In this document: positions 16,158-24,365 of the stretch, in pieces
Numbering within the stretch: position 1 is the stretch's first letter
Layout of the letters: each line of letters opens with the position of its first letter
Assembly (NCBI GenBank): GCA_017462125.1
Contig: JAFTRQ010000122.1
Location: 57,289 to 121,288, forward strand
DNA: 64,000 nt
Source: Clostridia bacterium
GTDB taxonomy: Bacteria > Bacillota_A > Clostridia > Oscillospirales > CAG-272
Direction: 5' to 3'
The notes under the pieces: generated by a model
The model's input: the letters and a program-made list of their open reading frames with translations, nothing else
Databases searched by the model: none
Told to the model about the DNA's origin: nothing
Translations under genes and position numbers: made by a program

Positions 16158-19100
16158 ATGGGAGAATTTGTACATCTTCATCTTCACAGTGAATACAGTC
16201 TGCTTGACGGCGCTTGCCGTATCTCGGAAATTCCCGCAAGGATCCGCGAGTGCGATCAGGATGCCGTTGCGATTACGGATCACGGTAATATGTACGGTGT
16301 GATCGAGTTTTATAAGACCTGCAAAAAGGAGGGCATCAAGCCCATCATCGGTTGCGAGGTCTACGTTGCAACGTCTTCAAGATTTGACAAGCGCAACAAT
16401 ACCGATTCCTACTATCATCTCGTCCTGTTGTGCAAAAATATGACGGGATATAAAAACCTGATCCATCTCGTCTCCAAGGGCTTTACCGAGGGCTTTTATT
16501 CCAAGCCCCGAATCGATGAAGAATTGCTCCGCGCACACAGCGAGGGGCTTATTGCGCTGTCCGCTTGCCTCTCCGGTAAAATACCGAGGCTTCTTTCGGC
16601 AGGTGATTACGAGGGCGCGCGACAAACTGCGCTGGAATATTCTGCAATCTTCGGTAAGGATAACTATTACATCGAGCTGCAGGACCACGGCACCGAGGAT
16701 ACGCAACAGATCATGCCCCTGCTTGTCAAGCTTGCCGAGGACACGGGATTGCCTATGGTTGCAACCAATGACTGCCATTATCTGCGCCGCCGTGACTCCG
16801 AGATCCAAGAGGTGCTGATGTGTATCCAGACCAACACCACGCTCGACAGCCCAAACAAGCCCGGATTTGATACGGATGACTACTATATCAAAACAACGGA
16901 CGAAATGAAGCGTATCTACAGCGCCTATCACGGTGCCGTTGAAAATACGGTCAAGATCGCCGATGCCTGTAACCTTGAATTGGAATTTGATAAGGTATTT
17001 TTACCGCAATTTCCGTGTCCCGGCGGAAAAAGCGCGGAGGAATATCTCCGCGAGCTGACCCTGCAAGGATTTGAACGCCGACAGAAGAACGGGCATCTCA
17101 TCTTCGGAAACGAACCCCATAACGATGAGAAAGCATACAGGGAAAGAATTGATTACGAGCTATCCGTTATCAATACCATGGGCTATGCCGACTATTTCCT
17201 GATCGTACAGGATTACGTGGGTTACGCCAAAAGCGCGGGTATTCCCGTAGGACCGGGCAGAGGCTCGGGAGCAGGAAGCCTTGTTGCGTTTCTCTTGGGC
17301 ATTACCGATATCGACTCCATAAAATTCGACCTCCTCTTCGAGCGCTTTCTGAACCCCGAGCGAGTCAGTATGCCTGATATCGATATGGACTTCAGCTACA
17401 ACCGTCGCGACGAGGTCATCGACTACGTCACGAAAAAATACGGCAGAGAGCACGTATCACAGATCATAACCTTCGGTACGCTTGCGGCAAAGGCAGCCAT
17501 CCGCGATTGCGGACGCGCTATGGGAATGTCTTATTCCGACGTAGATGTGGTCGCAAAAGCGATCCCGCGCGAGCTTGGCATAACGCTGAAAAACGCTCTG
17601 CGCTTTCCCGAGCTGAAGGAGCTGTACGAAAGCTCCGAGCAGATCAAAAAGCTGATCGACACGGCAATCTCGCTTGAGGGAATGCCTCGTAATATATCCG
17701 TCCATGCCGCAGGCGTTGTCATTACGGACAAGCCGATCTCGGAATACGTTCCGCTTTCCGTCAGCAACGGCACCCTGGTAACCCAATTCGATATGGACAC
17801 CATTGCCGACCTCGGTCTTCTGAAATTCGACTTCCTTGCGCTCCGCTATCTGACGATCATCAACGACGCGCAGATGCAGATCAAGGAATTCGAGCCCGAT
17901 TTTGACATTGAAAAAATCCCTCTCGACGATAAAAAGACCTTTGAGCTGATCTCCCGCGGCGATACCGCAGGTGTATTTCAGCTCGAATCCACAGGAATGA
18001 AGCAGGTGCTCCAAAGCCTGCGTCCCGAGCATATCGACGACATCATCTCGGTAATCTCGCTCTACCGTCCCGGCCCTATGGATTCTATCCCTCGCTTTAT
18101 AGAATGCCGTCATGACCCCTCCAAGGTGGTCTACGACCTGCCCGAGCTTGAGCCGATATTGCGCTCAACCTACGGCTGTACCGTATATCAGGAGCAGGTT
18201 ATGAGCATATTCCGTACCGTTGCCAACTATTCCTACGGCCATGCTGATATCGTGCGCCGCGCTATGTCAAAGAAGAAAGCAAGCGTGCTTGAGGCCGAAA
18301 GAGAAGCGTTCATCAACGGAGCCGCCTCCAACGGCATAGAAAAGGCCAAAGCCGAAAAGCTCTTCGACGATATGGCAAGCTTCGCCAATTATGCCTTTAA
18401 CAAAGCCCACGCCGCGGCATATTCGGTCATCAGCTACCGTTCCGCATATCTGAAGGCTCACTATACCGGTGAGTATATGGCGGCACTGCTGACCAGCGTG
18501 CTGGGTAATCAGGTGAAATCCGCCGAATATATTACCGAGTGCTCCAAATTTGGCATCGCCGTGCTGCCCCCCGATATCAACGGAAGCCGTGTAACCTTTG
18601 CAACCGACAGGGAAAATGGCAACATTCGATTCGGCCTTCTGGCTCTGAAGAACGTGGGCAAGCAGTTCATCGAAGCGATTATAAGCGAAAGAAGCTCGGA
18701 GGGCAGATTCGTCTCCTTCGATAGCTTTGTCGAGCGAATGAGCGTCACTTCCGATCTGAATAAGAGACAGGTCGAAGCGCTGATCAAATGCGGCGCATTT
18801 GACGGATTGGGCCTCTACCGCTCACAGCTTCTTGCATCCTACGAAACCATTATCGATAACGTCCAGCAAAAAAACAGAAACAACCCCATCGGTCAGATCG
18901 ATATGTTTTCCTTTGGCGACATCGAAGCCCCTTCATTCCAATATCCCAACATTCCCGAATACGGCATGAAGGAGAAGCTTTTGCTTGAAAAAGAAGCCTC
19001 GGGAATGTATTTCTCGGGTCATATGCTTGACAATTATGCCAAGCACGTTGAAGATCTTGACGTTATCACAACAGCAGAGCTGACAGAGACCGACGACAGC

Positions 19101-19838
19101 GGGGAATTACTCTATTCAGATCGCGATAAGGTCAGCCTTGCGGGTATCATCAACGCAGTATCGCTCAAAACAACGAAAAACGATGACAGAATGGCGTTCT
19201 TCAAATTGGAGGATAAGCTTGGGGAGGTCGAATGTATCGTTTTCCCAAAAAAATACAACGAGCTTTATCACGAGATCTTTGTGGATGCCGCAGTTTACGT
19301 AGAAGGCACTGTTTCGATCAAGGACGAGGAAATGCCCAAGATCCTTGTCAACTCACTGACCCCCTTGGCGGATAACGACAGATACGTTCCGAAGGCTCCA
19401 AGCATCCCCAAAACGCCCGACTCCTCGGATGCCGCAGTTTCTTCATTGTTGAACACTCCCGTGGAGGAAAAGAGCGAAGTAGCAGCTTCCGCACCGTCTA
19501 AGTTCTCCATGTATCTTTCGCTTTACGCGTCGGCTAATCAGACAAATCCCGCTACAGCTCAAGCCGCAAAGGCAGTAAAGCCTGCCGACCCCAAAGCAAC
19601 GCCCGCGCCGCGCCTCGTTCCTCAAAAGCTGTATCTGAGAGTGCCTGATATGAGCGGAGAGATGTTCCTGAAAGCCAAAAACATGGTGGATATCTTCAAC
19701 GAAGGAACGATCAAGGTGATCTTCTATGACTCCGCCACCGCAAAGTATTCCGAATATAGCGAAAGAATGTATTATTCGGAATACGCTATCAGTGAACTGA
19801 AAAAAATCGTCGGAGATGATAACGTGGTAATCAAATAA
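16158..19838 (+). CDS. dnaE: DNA polymerase III subunit alpha
   Basis: Replicative C-family polymerase of 1226 residues. Order of domains: an N-terminal PHP domain (HLHLHSEYSLLDG at residues 5-17, ITDHGNMYG near 38, metal ligands look intact); the polymerase palm with GRGSGAGS near 370 and the catalytic PDIDMDF near 415; the fingers; a tandem HhH region near 850; an OB fold near 990-1090; and a C-terminal domain. Residues from about 1080 to 1155 form an Ala/Pro/Ser-rich linker of low complexity before the last domain, which is longer than usual. It follows whiA by 27 bases, as in many Clostridia. Confidence 0.96.
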   Translation: MGEFVHLHLHSEYSLLDGACRISEIPARIRECDQDAVAITDHGNMYGVIEFYKTCKKEGIKPIIGCEVYVATSSRFDKRNNTDSYYHLVLLCKNMTGYKNLIHLVSKGFTEGFYSKPRIDEELLRAHSEGLIALSACLSGKIPRLLSAGDYEGARQTALEYSAIFGKDNYYIELQDHGTEDTQQIMPLLVKLAEDTGLPMVATNDCHYLRRRDSEIQEVLMCIQTNTTLDSPNKPGFDTDDYYIKTTDEMKRIYSAYHGAVENTVKIADACNLELEFDKVFLPQFPCPGGKSAEEYLRELTLQGFERRQKNGHLIFGNEPHNDEKAYRERIDYELSVINTMGYADYFLIVQDYVGYAKSAGIPVGPGRGSGAGSLVAFLLGITDIDSIKFDLLFERFLNPERVSMPDIDMDFSYNRRDEVIDYVTKKYGREHVSQIITFGTLAAKAAIRDCGRAMGMSYSDVDVVAKAIPRELGITLKNALRFPELKELYESSEQIKKLIDTAISLEGMPRNISVHAAGVVITDKPISEYVPLSVSNGTLVTQFDMDTIADLGLLKFDFLALRYLTIINDAQMQIKEFEPDFDIEKIPLDDKKTFELISRGDTAGVFQLESTGMKQVLQSLRPEHIDDIISVISLYRPGPMDSIPRFIECRHDPSKVVYDLPELEPILRSTYGCTVYQEQVMSIFRTVANYSYGHADIVRRAMSKKKASVLEAEREAFINGAASNGIEKAKAEKLFDDMASFANYAFNKAHAAAYSVISYRSAYLKAHYTGEYMAALLTSVLGNQVKSAEYITECSKFGIAVLPPDINGSRVTFATDRENGNIRFGLLALKNVGKQFIEAIISERSSEGRFVSFDSFVERMSVTSDLNKRQVEALIKCGAFDGLGLYRSQLLASYETIIDNVQQKNRNNPIGQIDMFSFGDIEAPSFQYPNIPEYGMKEKLLLEKEASGMYFSGHMLDNYAKHVEDLDVITTAELTETDDSGELLYSDRDKVSLAGIINAVSLKTTKNDDRMAFFKLEDKLGEVECIVFPKKYNELYHEIFVDAAVYVEGTVSIKDEEMPKILVNSLTPLADNDRYVPKAPSIPKTPDSSDAAVSSLLNTPVEEKSEVAASAPSKFSMYLSLYASANQTNPATAQAAKAVKPADPKATPAPRLVPQKLYLRVPDMSGEMFLKAKNMVDIFNEGTIKVIFYDSATAKYSEYSERMYYSEYAISELKKIVGDDNVVIK

Positions 19839-19848
19839 ACCCAACTTC

Positions 19849-19880
19849 GCCGAGAGAAACAGTAATTGGTTGCTCTCGGC
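19849..19880 (+). terminator. Hairpin after dnaE (GCCGAGAG/CTCTCGGC type, copy 1)
   Basis: The arms GCCGAGAG (19849-19856) and CTCTCGGC (19873-19880) pair; no strong U-run follows. The same core recurs at 21753-21783 and 23478-23510. Confidence 0.6.
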
Positions 19881-19933
19881 AGTAATTTGTATAGATTAAT
19901 TCTTGGTTTCCTGACATAATTATAAAAAAGCTC

Positions 19934-19964
19934 TTGACATTCCAGTTAACTGTAATGTTATAAT
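19934..19964 (+). promoter_or_regulatory. MerR-type promoter with dyad operator in a 19-bp spacer
   Basis: TTGACA (19934-19939) and TATAAT (19959-19964) are 19 bp apart. The spacer holds the dyad CATTCCAGTTAACTGTAATG (19938-19957), symmetric in 18 of 20 positions around GTTAAC. A long 19-20-bp spacer with a central dyad is the known layout of MerR-activated promoters, and the MerR gene itself begins at 19986. Confidence 0.8.
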
Positions 19965-19985
19965 AATACCGAAAGGGGGATTGAC

Positions 19986-21086
19986 ATGATAAAAATAGGT
20001 GATTTAGCAAAAATTTGTAACGTCAACGCCAAAACTCTAAGGTATTATGATGCCGAAGGCATCCTAAAGCCCGATATTACAGACTCATCTAGCGGATATC
20101 GATTTTATTCGATTGATGCTGTGGAACGATACAAACAGATTCTGTTTTATAAAAATCTCGGCTTTTCATTGGATGAAATCAAAAAAATTCAAATCGCAAC
20201 AAACGATGAGATGCGAGAAATTCTTCAAAGCAAAAAGGTGGATTTATCCAAATCAATTGAAAAACATAAGCAACAGATCAAAATCATTGACAGTTTATGT
20301 GAAGGAAAATCTCGAAATCCGCTCGTATCGAAAATTCTGCTTTTGCCATTTGAAAATGATGAACAAGTAGTCGGAAAATGGCAACTGTGCGGAAAGCTTC
20401 TTGACAAGAACGATTTAACTTCTTTATCAGATACCGGATCAAATGCCATAGACAAAGAAATCATCTTTATGCCCGGCGGCGCATTTGCTTGGAAGTATTT
20501 TTGGACAAAGGGTACTCTGTATAGGATTTCTCCAAAATATATGTTTGCCATTCCCAATTCGTATAAAATATTAGAACAAAACGGTGTTCGATATATGATC
20601 GTTCAATTTATGAGCGATGAGTGTATTGATAACGGAGAAGACATTTTGATTCTTTTGTACCGTCAAACAGACAACATTGCATATACAGAGTATCAAATAC
20701 GTCCCAATATTGACAAAACAGATCTGCCGTTTGTTGATAATGAATCGGTTCACGGTGAATGGGTGGCAGTAGATTACGTTCCCACAATATCGGATTTTCT
20801 CGCCGAATCTCAGTACAGCGACCAATGCGATATCTTTGTTGAAGATTATAATTTTTTACCTCGCGGAATCTGCACAAGAACGCTTCGCTCCATGACAGGA
20901 AAAGCAAGATGTATGCTTCGATACACAAAAGGTTTTGTTTTGAACGACAAAGAAATGACCGCCGAAGAGTATCAGATAAAAGCAATAAACGGAAAGGACT
21001 ATCTTTTCGTTCAACATAAATCAGGCGATTATTTTTACGGTGGCATGACACCGCATTGGTACGTTTTCGAGAGGAAGGAATCGTAA
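19986..21086 (+). CDS. MerR family regulator with a large duplicated C-terminal sensor region
   Basis: Residues 1-75 form a MerR winged helix: IKIGDLAKICNVNAKTLRYYD, with the typical LRYYD and GYRFYS motifs. A short coiled-coil dimer helix follows (about 78-105). The remaining 260 residues appear to be two related beta-rich units starting at VGKWQLCGKLL (about 125) and HGEWVAVDYVP (about 255). Each has a TKG strand, and the second ends KSGDYFYGGMTPHWYVFER. This end resembles the extracellular C-terminal domain of some BlaR1/M56-type proteins, so a lipocalin-like ligand pocket is a fair inference; the ligand is unknown. GAAAGGGGG lies 6 bases upstream of the ATG. It is probably autoregulated through the dyad at 19938-19957 and cotranscribed with the next gene. 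Confidence 0.85.
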   Translation: MIKIGDLAKICNVNAKTLRYYDAEGILKPDITDSSSGYRFYSIDAVERYKQILFYKNLGFSLDEIKKIQIATNDEMREILQSKKVDLSKSIEKHKQQIKIIDSLCEGKSRNPLVSKILLLPFENDEQVVGKWQLCGKLLDKNDLTSLSDTGSNAIDKEIIFMPGGAFAWKYFWTKGTLYRISPKYMFAIPNSYKILEQNGVRYMIVQFMSDECIDNGEDILILLYRQTDNIAYTEYQIRPNIDKTDLPFVDNESVHGEWVAVDYVPTISDFLAESQYSDQCDIFVEDYNFLPRGICTRTLRSMTGKARCMLRYTKGFVLNDKEMTAEEYQIKAINGKDYLFVQHKSGDYFYGGMTPHWYVFERKES

Positions 21087-21137
21087 AATGAAAAACAGCA
21101 TGGTACAATACTATTTTATAGGAGGTAACTAATAATT

Positions 21138-21746
21138 ATGAATAAAAACTTACCCAAAGACATCGTAAGATATGTTAAGAAAGAAATTGCAAGAAGAATA
21201 ATCATCTTTGCACTTTTGGAAAGCTTTACGGTCTGCATCTGTGTTTTGTCATGGAAGTACCTTGCTACAAGTGTAAATATTGTATTTCATATTTGTGTTT
21301 TGCTACTTTTTTTCATTCTTCCGTTTTTCTTTTCGGGATTTCCTATGAAACTCATCGACAAATCCTGGAGTGGAGTCGTAACCGAGGTTTTTGTCAAAGA
21401 AGAAACTGGAACGTATACCGCCGCAGGCGTCAAGGCATTTCCGTATACAAAGAACGTTATATACTTAAAAGTAAAAAAAGATAACGGTGAAGAGGCGCGC
21501 GTAATTGCCCGAGAATTCGGAATACGACATCACCATGGATTCCCGGTTCCTAATGAGGGAGACGTTACAAAGCATTTGAACGATTACTCGGTCGCAGATA
21601 CGGTATACCATTTTTACGGATTGAAACACAATTACATTGTGAAGAAAAATATCGATATGATAGACTGTGTCGTATGCGGTTCCCAAAATCATAAAGAGCG
21701 TAGCGATTGCTTGAATTGCGGGCATTCGCTGATAAAGAATATTTAA
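21138..21746 (+). CDS. Two-span membrane protein with C-terminal zinc ribbon (paralogue of 12940-13470)
   Basis: A 202-residue protein without a named family that I can recognise. There are two hydrophobic spans (about 20-40 and 47-68), then a beta-rich soluble domain starting SWSGVVTEVFVKEE, an FGIRHHHGFP His cluster near residue 137, and a terminal zinc ribbon CVVCGSQ...CLNCGH. GGAGG (21121-21125) precedes the ATG. It lies 51 bases after the MerR-type gene without an intervening terminator, so control by that regulator is likely. The domain order matches the protein at 12940-13470. Confidence 0.75.
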   Translation: MNKNLPKDIVRYVKKEIARRIIIFALLESFTVCICVLSWKYLATSVNIVFHICVLLLFFILPFFFSGFPMKLIDKSWSGVVTEVFVKEETGTYTAAGVKAFPYTKNVIYLKVKKDNGEEARVIAREFGIRHHHGFPVPNEGDVTKHLNDYSVADTVYHFYGLKHNYIVKKNIDMIDCVVCGSQNHKERSDCLNCGHSLIKNI

Positions 21747-21752
21747 ATAACA

Positions 21753-21783
21753 CCGCCGAGAGCATTAATTTTGCTCTCGGCGG
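21753..21783 (+). terminator. Hairpin after the zinc-ribbon gene (GCCGAGAG core, copy 2)
   Basis: A perfect 12-bp stem, CCGCCGAGAGCA (21753-21764) with TGCTCTCGGCGG (21772-21783). It is followed by CTCTCGTG rather than a U-run, so termination strength is uncertain. Confidence 0.6.
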
Positions 21784-21792
21784 CTCTCGTGA

Positions 21793-21821
21793 TAGACTAA
21801 TTCATAAATTTATGATATAAT
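21793..21821 (+). promoter_or_regulatory. Probable promoter of the sigma-factor gene
   Basis: TAGACT (21793-21798), a 17-bp spacer and TATAAT (21816-21821), 76 bases before the start codon. Confidence 0.55.
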
Positions 21822-21897
21822 TTTTGTAAATCAATTAACCGATACACTCCCGCCGACACTATATATGTGAAAGCTTTCAAAACACAGGAGAACAACT

Positions 21898-23469
21898 ATG
21901 ACCGACAAAAGGGCATCGGAATTGCTGTCCGAGAATCTGACGGCAATCTACGGCTACGCTTTTTCAAAGCTCTATAATAAGGACAAGGTGGACGATCTTG
22001 CATCTGAAATTGTTTATGAAATCATTATTTCCGCGCGCAATCTTCAAAATGAAGAAGCCTTTTGGGGCTTCGCATGGAAGATCGCGGAAAACACATTTCG
22101 TCGCTTTATTCGCAAAAATGAGATTGCCGCAAAAACCGTAGAACTAACAGAAGAGAACTTAAGCATGCAAGACCTCTCACCGGAGCAGGAATACATCCAA
22201 AAGGAAACAGAGGGCGAGGAAATATATCTTCTTCGCCGCGAGCTGTCTCTTTTGAAGAAAACACACCGCGAGGTATGTGTTGCCTATTATGTTGATAACA
22301 AAAGCTGTTCTCAGATCGCAAAAGAACAAAACATCAGCGTGGAAATGGTAAAGTACCATTTGTTCAAGACGCGAAAACTATTGAAGGAAGGTATCGGTAT
22401 GACGAGAACACTTGGAGAAAAAAGCTATAACCCCGGAACGTTCAGACTTGATTTTTGGGGAGACCAGAACAAATACTTTGATCTTTTTGATCGCAAATTG
22501 CCCGGCTCTATTGTGCTTGCCGCGTATTATGAAGCTATGACGGCAGAAGCGCTTTCTATGGAGCTTGGTGTTTCAATGCCTTATCTTGAGGAAGAAATCG
22601 AGATCTTGGAAAAAGCGGGTGTGCTGAAAAAAGCAGGCGAAAAATATCAGACCAACATCGTAATTTTAACAGATGCATATGAAAAGGAGTTTGTGAAAAA
22701 CACCTCCGCAATTTATGTTGACGTTGCCAAATCGGTATTCGATGAAGTCCAAAAACTGTTACCGCAGATTCGCGCATTGGATTTTAACGGGAACGATTAC
22801 GACGACAACAGATTGTTGTTTGGAATTTTGAACCTTGCGTTTATGACGGCCTATGTGCTGACGAAGGAAAGAGCTCCGCTCGGAAGCCCCAATAAGCTTC
22901 CTCTTGGTTGCAACGGTTGGATTTTCGGATATGATAACGATTATGCAAACCATCATTTTTGCGGTATCACGATGCAAACTTGGAACAATGACGGAACGGC
23001 ATGGTTTTCCGCAGAAAATTACAGAGCTACCAAAAAAGCACAAATGTATGAGCATTCTTGGTTTAAATATAAAGCGGAAGCCTTGTGTGATGCTATACTG
23101 CATAAGGAAGTGAATGAGGAAAATCACACCGTCCCGTGGTTGATTGAAAACAATTTCATTACTTGCAAGGATAACAAATTGTCTGCAAATTTCCTTGTTT
23201 TTGACAATGCTGTTTTTGAGATAATTCGCACCATTCTCGCACCTATCATTGAGAAAGTTGCAAGCTGTATGATCGACATATCTGAAAAAGCCGAAATTAT
23301 ACTTGCCGAGCACGCTCCCGCTTCACTCAAAGGACAATGCGGTGATATCGCAAAAATTCATCATCGCCTTGACGTCGCAGCGTTCTTGATGGAGGAGCTT
23401 ATCAAAGAAAACAAACTGATAGTTCCAAACGAAAAAACACCGCTTTGTATGTGGGGTGTGAAAAACTGA
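21898..23469 (+). CDS. ECF-type sigma-70 factor fused to a large C-terminal domain
   Basis: Residues 1-165 are an ECF sigma factor. Region 2 is near 12-75 (DDLASEIVYEII and the WKIAENTFRRFIRKNE DNA-contact helix), and region 4 is near 115-165 (HREVCVAYYVDNKSCSQIAKEQNIS and then VKYHLFKTRKLLKEG). ECF factors usually end there at about 170-200 residues; this one continues to 523. A winged-helix-like unit (about 205-265, with LSMELGVSMPYLEEEIEILEKAGVL) and a 250-residue region of unknown fold rich in aromatic residues follow. No anti-sigma gene is adjacent. The tail may sense a signal or act as a built-in inhibitor (inference). CAGGAG lies 7 bases before the ATG. Confidence 0.82.
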   Translation: MTDKRASELLSENLTAIYGYAFSKLYNKDKVDDLASEIVYEIIISARNLQNEEAFWGFAWKIAENTFRRFIRKNEIAAKTVELTEENLSMQDLSPEQEYIQKETEGEEIYLLRRELSLLKKTHREVCVAYYVDNKSCSQIAKEQNISVEMVKYHLFKTRKLLKEGIGMTRTLGEKSYNPGTFRLDFWGDQNKYFDLFDRKLPGSIVLAAYYEAMTAEALSMELGVSMPYLEEEIEILEKAGVLKKAGEKYQTNIVILTDAYEKEFVKNTSAIYVDVAKSVFDEVQKLLPQIRALDFNGNDYDDNRLLFGILNLAFMTAYVLTKERAPLGSPNKLPLGCNGWIFGYDNDYANHHFCGITMQTWNNDGTAWFSAENYRATKKAQMYEHSWFKYKAEALCDAILHKEVNEENHTVPWLIENNFITCKDNKLSANFLVFDNAVFEIIRTILAPIIEKVASCMIDISEKAEIILAEHAPASLKGQCGDIAKIHHRLDVAAFLMEELIKENKLIVPNEKTPLCMWGVKN

Positions 23470-23477
23470 CATAATAA

Positions 23478-23510
23478 TCCGCCGAGAGCAATAAAAATGC
23501 TCTCGGCGGA
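23478..23510. terminator. Bidirectional hairpin between convergent genes (GCCGAGAG core, copy 3)
   Basis: A perfect 13-bp stem, TCCGCCGAGAGCA (23478-23490) with TGCTCTCGGCGGA (23498-23510), followed by TTTACTATAT. It sits between the sigma-factor gene and the CAP-domain gene. Confidence 0.75.
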
Positions 23511-23519
23511 TTTACTATA

Positions 23520-24128
23520 TCATTTTCCAATAAACATCTGCGTCCAATATCTGCCGTTTTCGGCATAGCCTACTCCTATATGGGTGAAAGACGAATTCAG
23601 AATATTGGCTCTGTGTCCCGATTAATCCATCCACGCATTCACCACCGCTTGCGGTGTAGCTTGTCCTCTTGCGATATTCTCACCTGCGGTTCTGTAAGTG
23701 ATTCCAAAGCTTTTCATCATCTGAAAGGGCGTACCGTAGGTCGGGCTTGTATGAGAAAAATACTTGTTATCCCTCATATCCTCGGATTTGATCCGCGCCA
23801 CGCGGCTGAGCTGCCAATCGTATGTAAGCTCACGAAGTCCGTTCTGTTTTCTTTCCACGTTCACAAGCCTTACGACCTCCTTTTCGAAGCTCAATACAGA
23901 TGCGTCCGTTGTCGGAATATTCAAAATCTGACCCGGATATATGAGATCCGGATTTTTGATCTGTGGATTGGCACTTTTGATCTCACTGAGTCCTACCTCA
24001 TATCTTACCGCGATCTTCCACATACTGTCGCCCTTGACCACCGTGTAGGTCTCGTCGGCTGATACCGCAAATACAGAAAGGGAGATCAGCATAATCGCGC
24101 ATAATGCAAACACTAACAGCTTTTTCAT
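23520..24128 (-). pseudogene. LysM + CAP (SCP/PR1) domain exported protein, interrupted by an in-frame TAA
   Basis: The frame encodes a signal peptide (residues 1-24, ending VFAVSA), a LysM peptidoglycan-binding domain (YTVVKGDSMWKIA to PGQILNIP, about 28-72) and a CAP domain (about 80-202) of the YkwD type. A TAA at 23622-23624 (codon 169) interrupts it within the conserved AWM(D/N)S-GHRANIL motif. In the same frame the rest follows intact for 33 codons: SGHRANILNS, then FTHIGVGYAENGRYWTQMFIGK, to TGA at 23520-23522. TAA differs by one base from the Ser codon TCA expected there. It may be a recent nonsense mutation, a base error or a truncated protein. A translated product would be 168 residues and lack the last CAP strands. 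Confidence 0.85.
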
Positions 24129-24304
24129 TTGATACCTCCAATTTAATTAAACTGCTATTGCTGATAATTCTATCATCAACAAATCAATTATAACATATTT
24201 GGATGCCCATTTCAAATGCAATAGAAGGGAAGGAAGGGGATTATAACGCGCGGCGGAAAGTATTAGGGAATATTACCGCCGAATCTGACAGAAATTGAGA
24301 AACA

Positions 24305-24348
24305 TACAAAAATTGCCTTGCCGAAATCACCTCCGACAAGGCAATTTA
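24305..24348 (-). terminator. Terminator of the polyphosphate/beta-helix gene cluster
   Basis: On the minus strand the arms AAATTGCCTTG and CAAGGCAATTT (24310-24320 and 24338-24348) pair and are followed by TTTTTGTATG. It lies 17 bases after the stop of the lipoprotein gene. The rest of 24129-24309 holds no gene that I can support. Confidence 0.75.
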
Positions 24349-24365
24349 TTACCGAATGAATTGTC

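Noticed and set aside
24251..24283. A weak hairpin GGCGG...CCGCC in the gap between the CAP gene and the lipoprotein gene.
   Set aside because: The stem is only five bases with a long AT-rich loop, and the real terminator for the lipoprotein gene is the better hairpin at 24305-24348.
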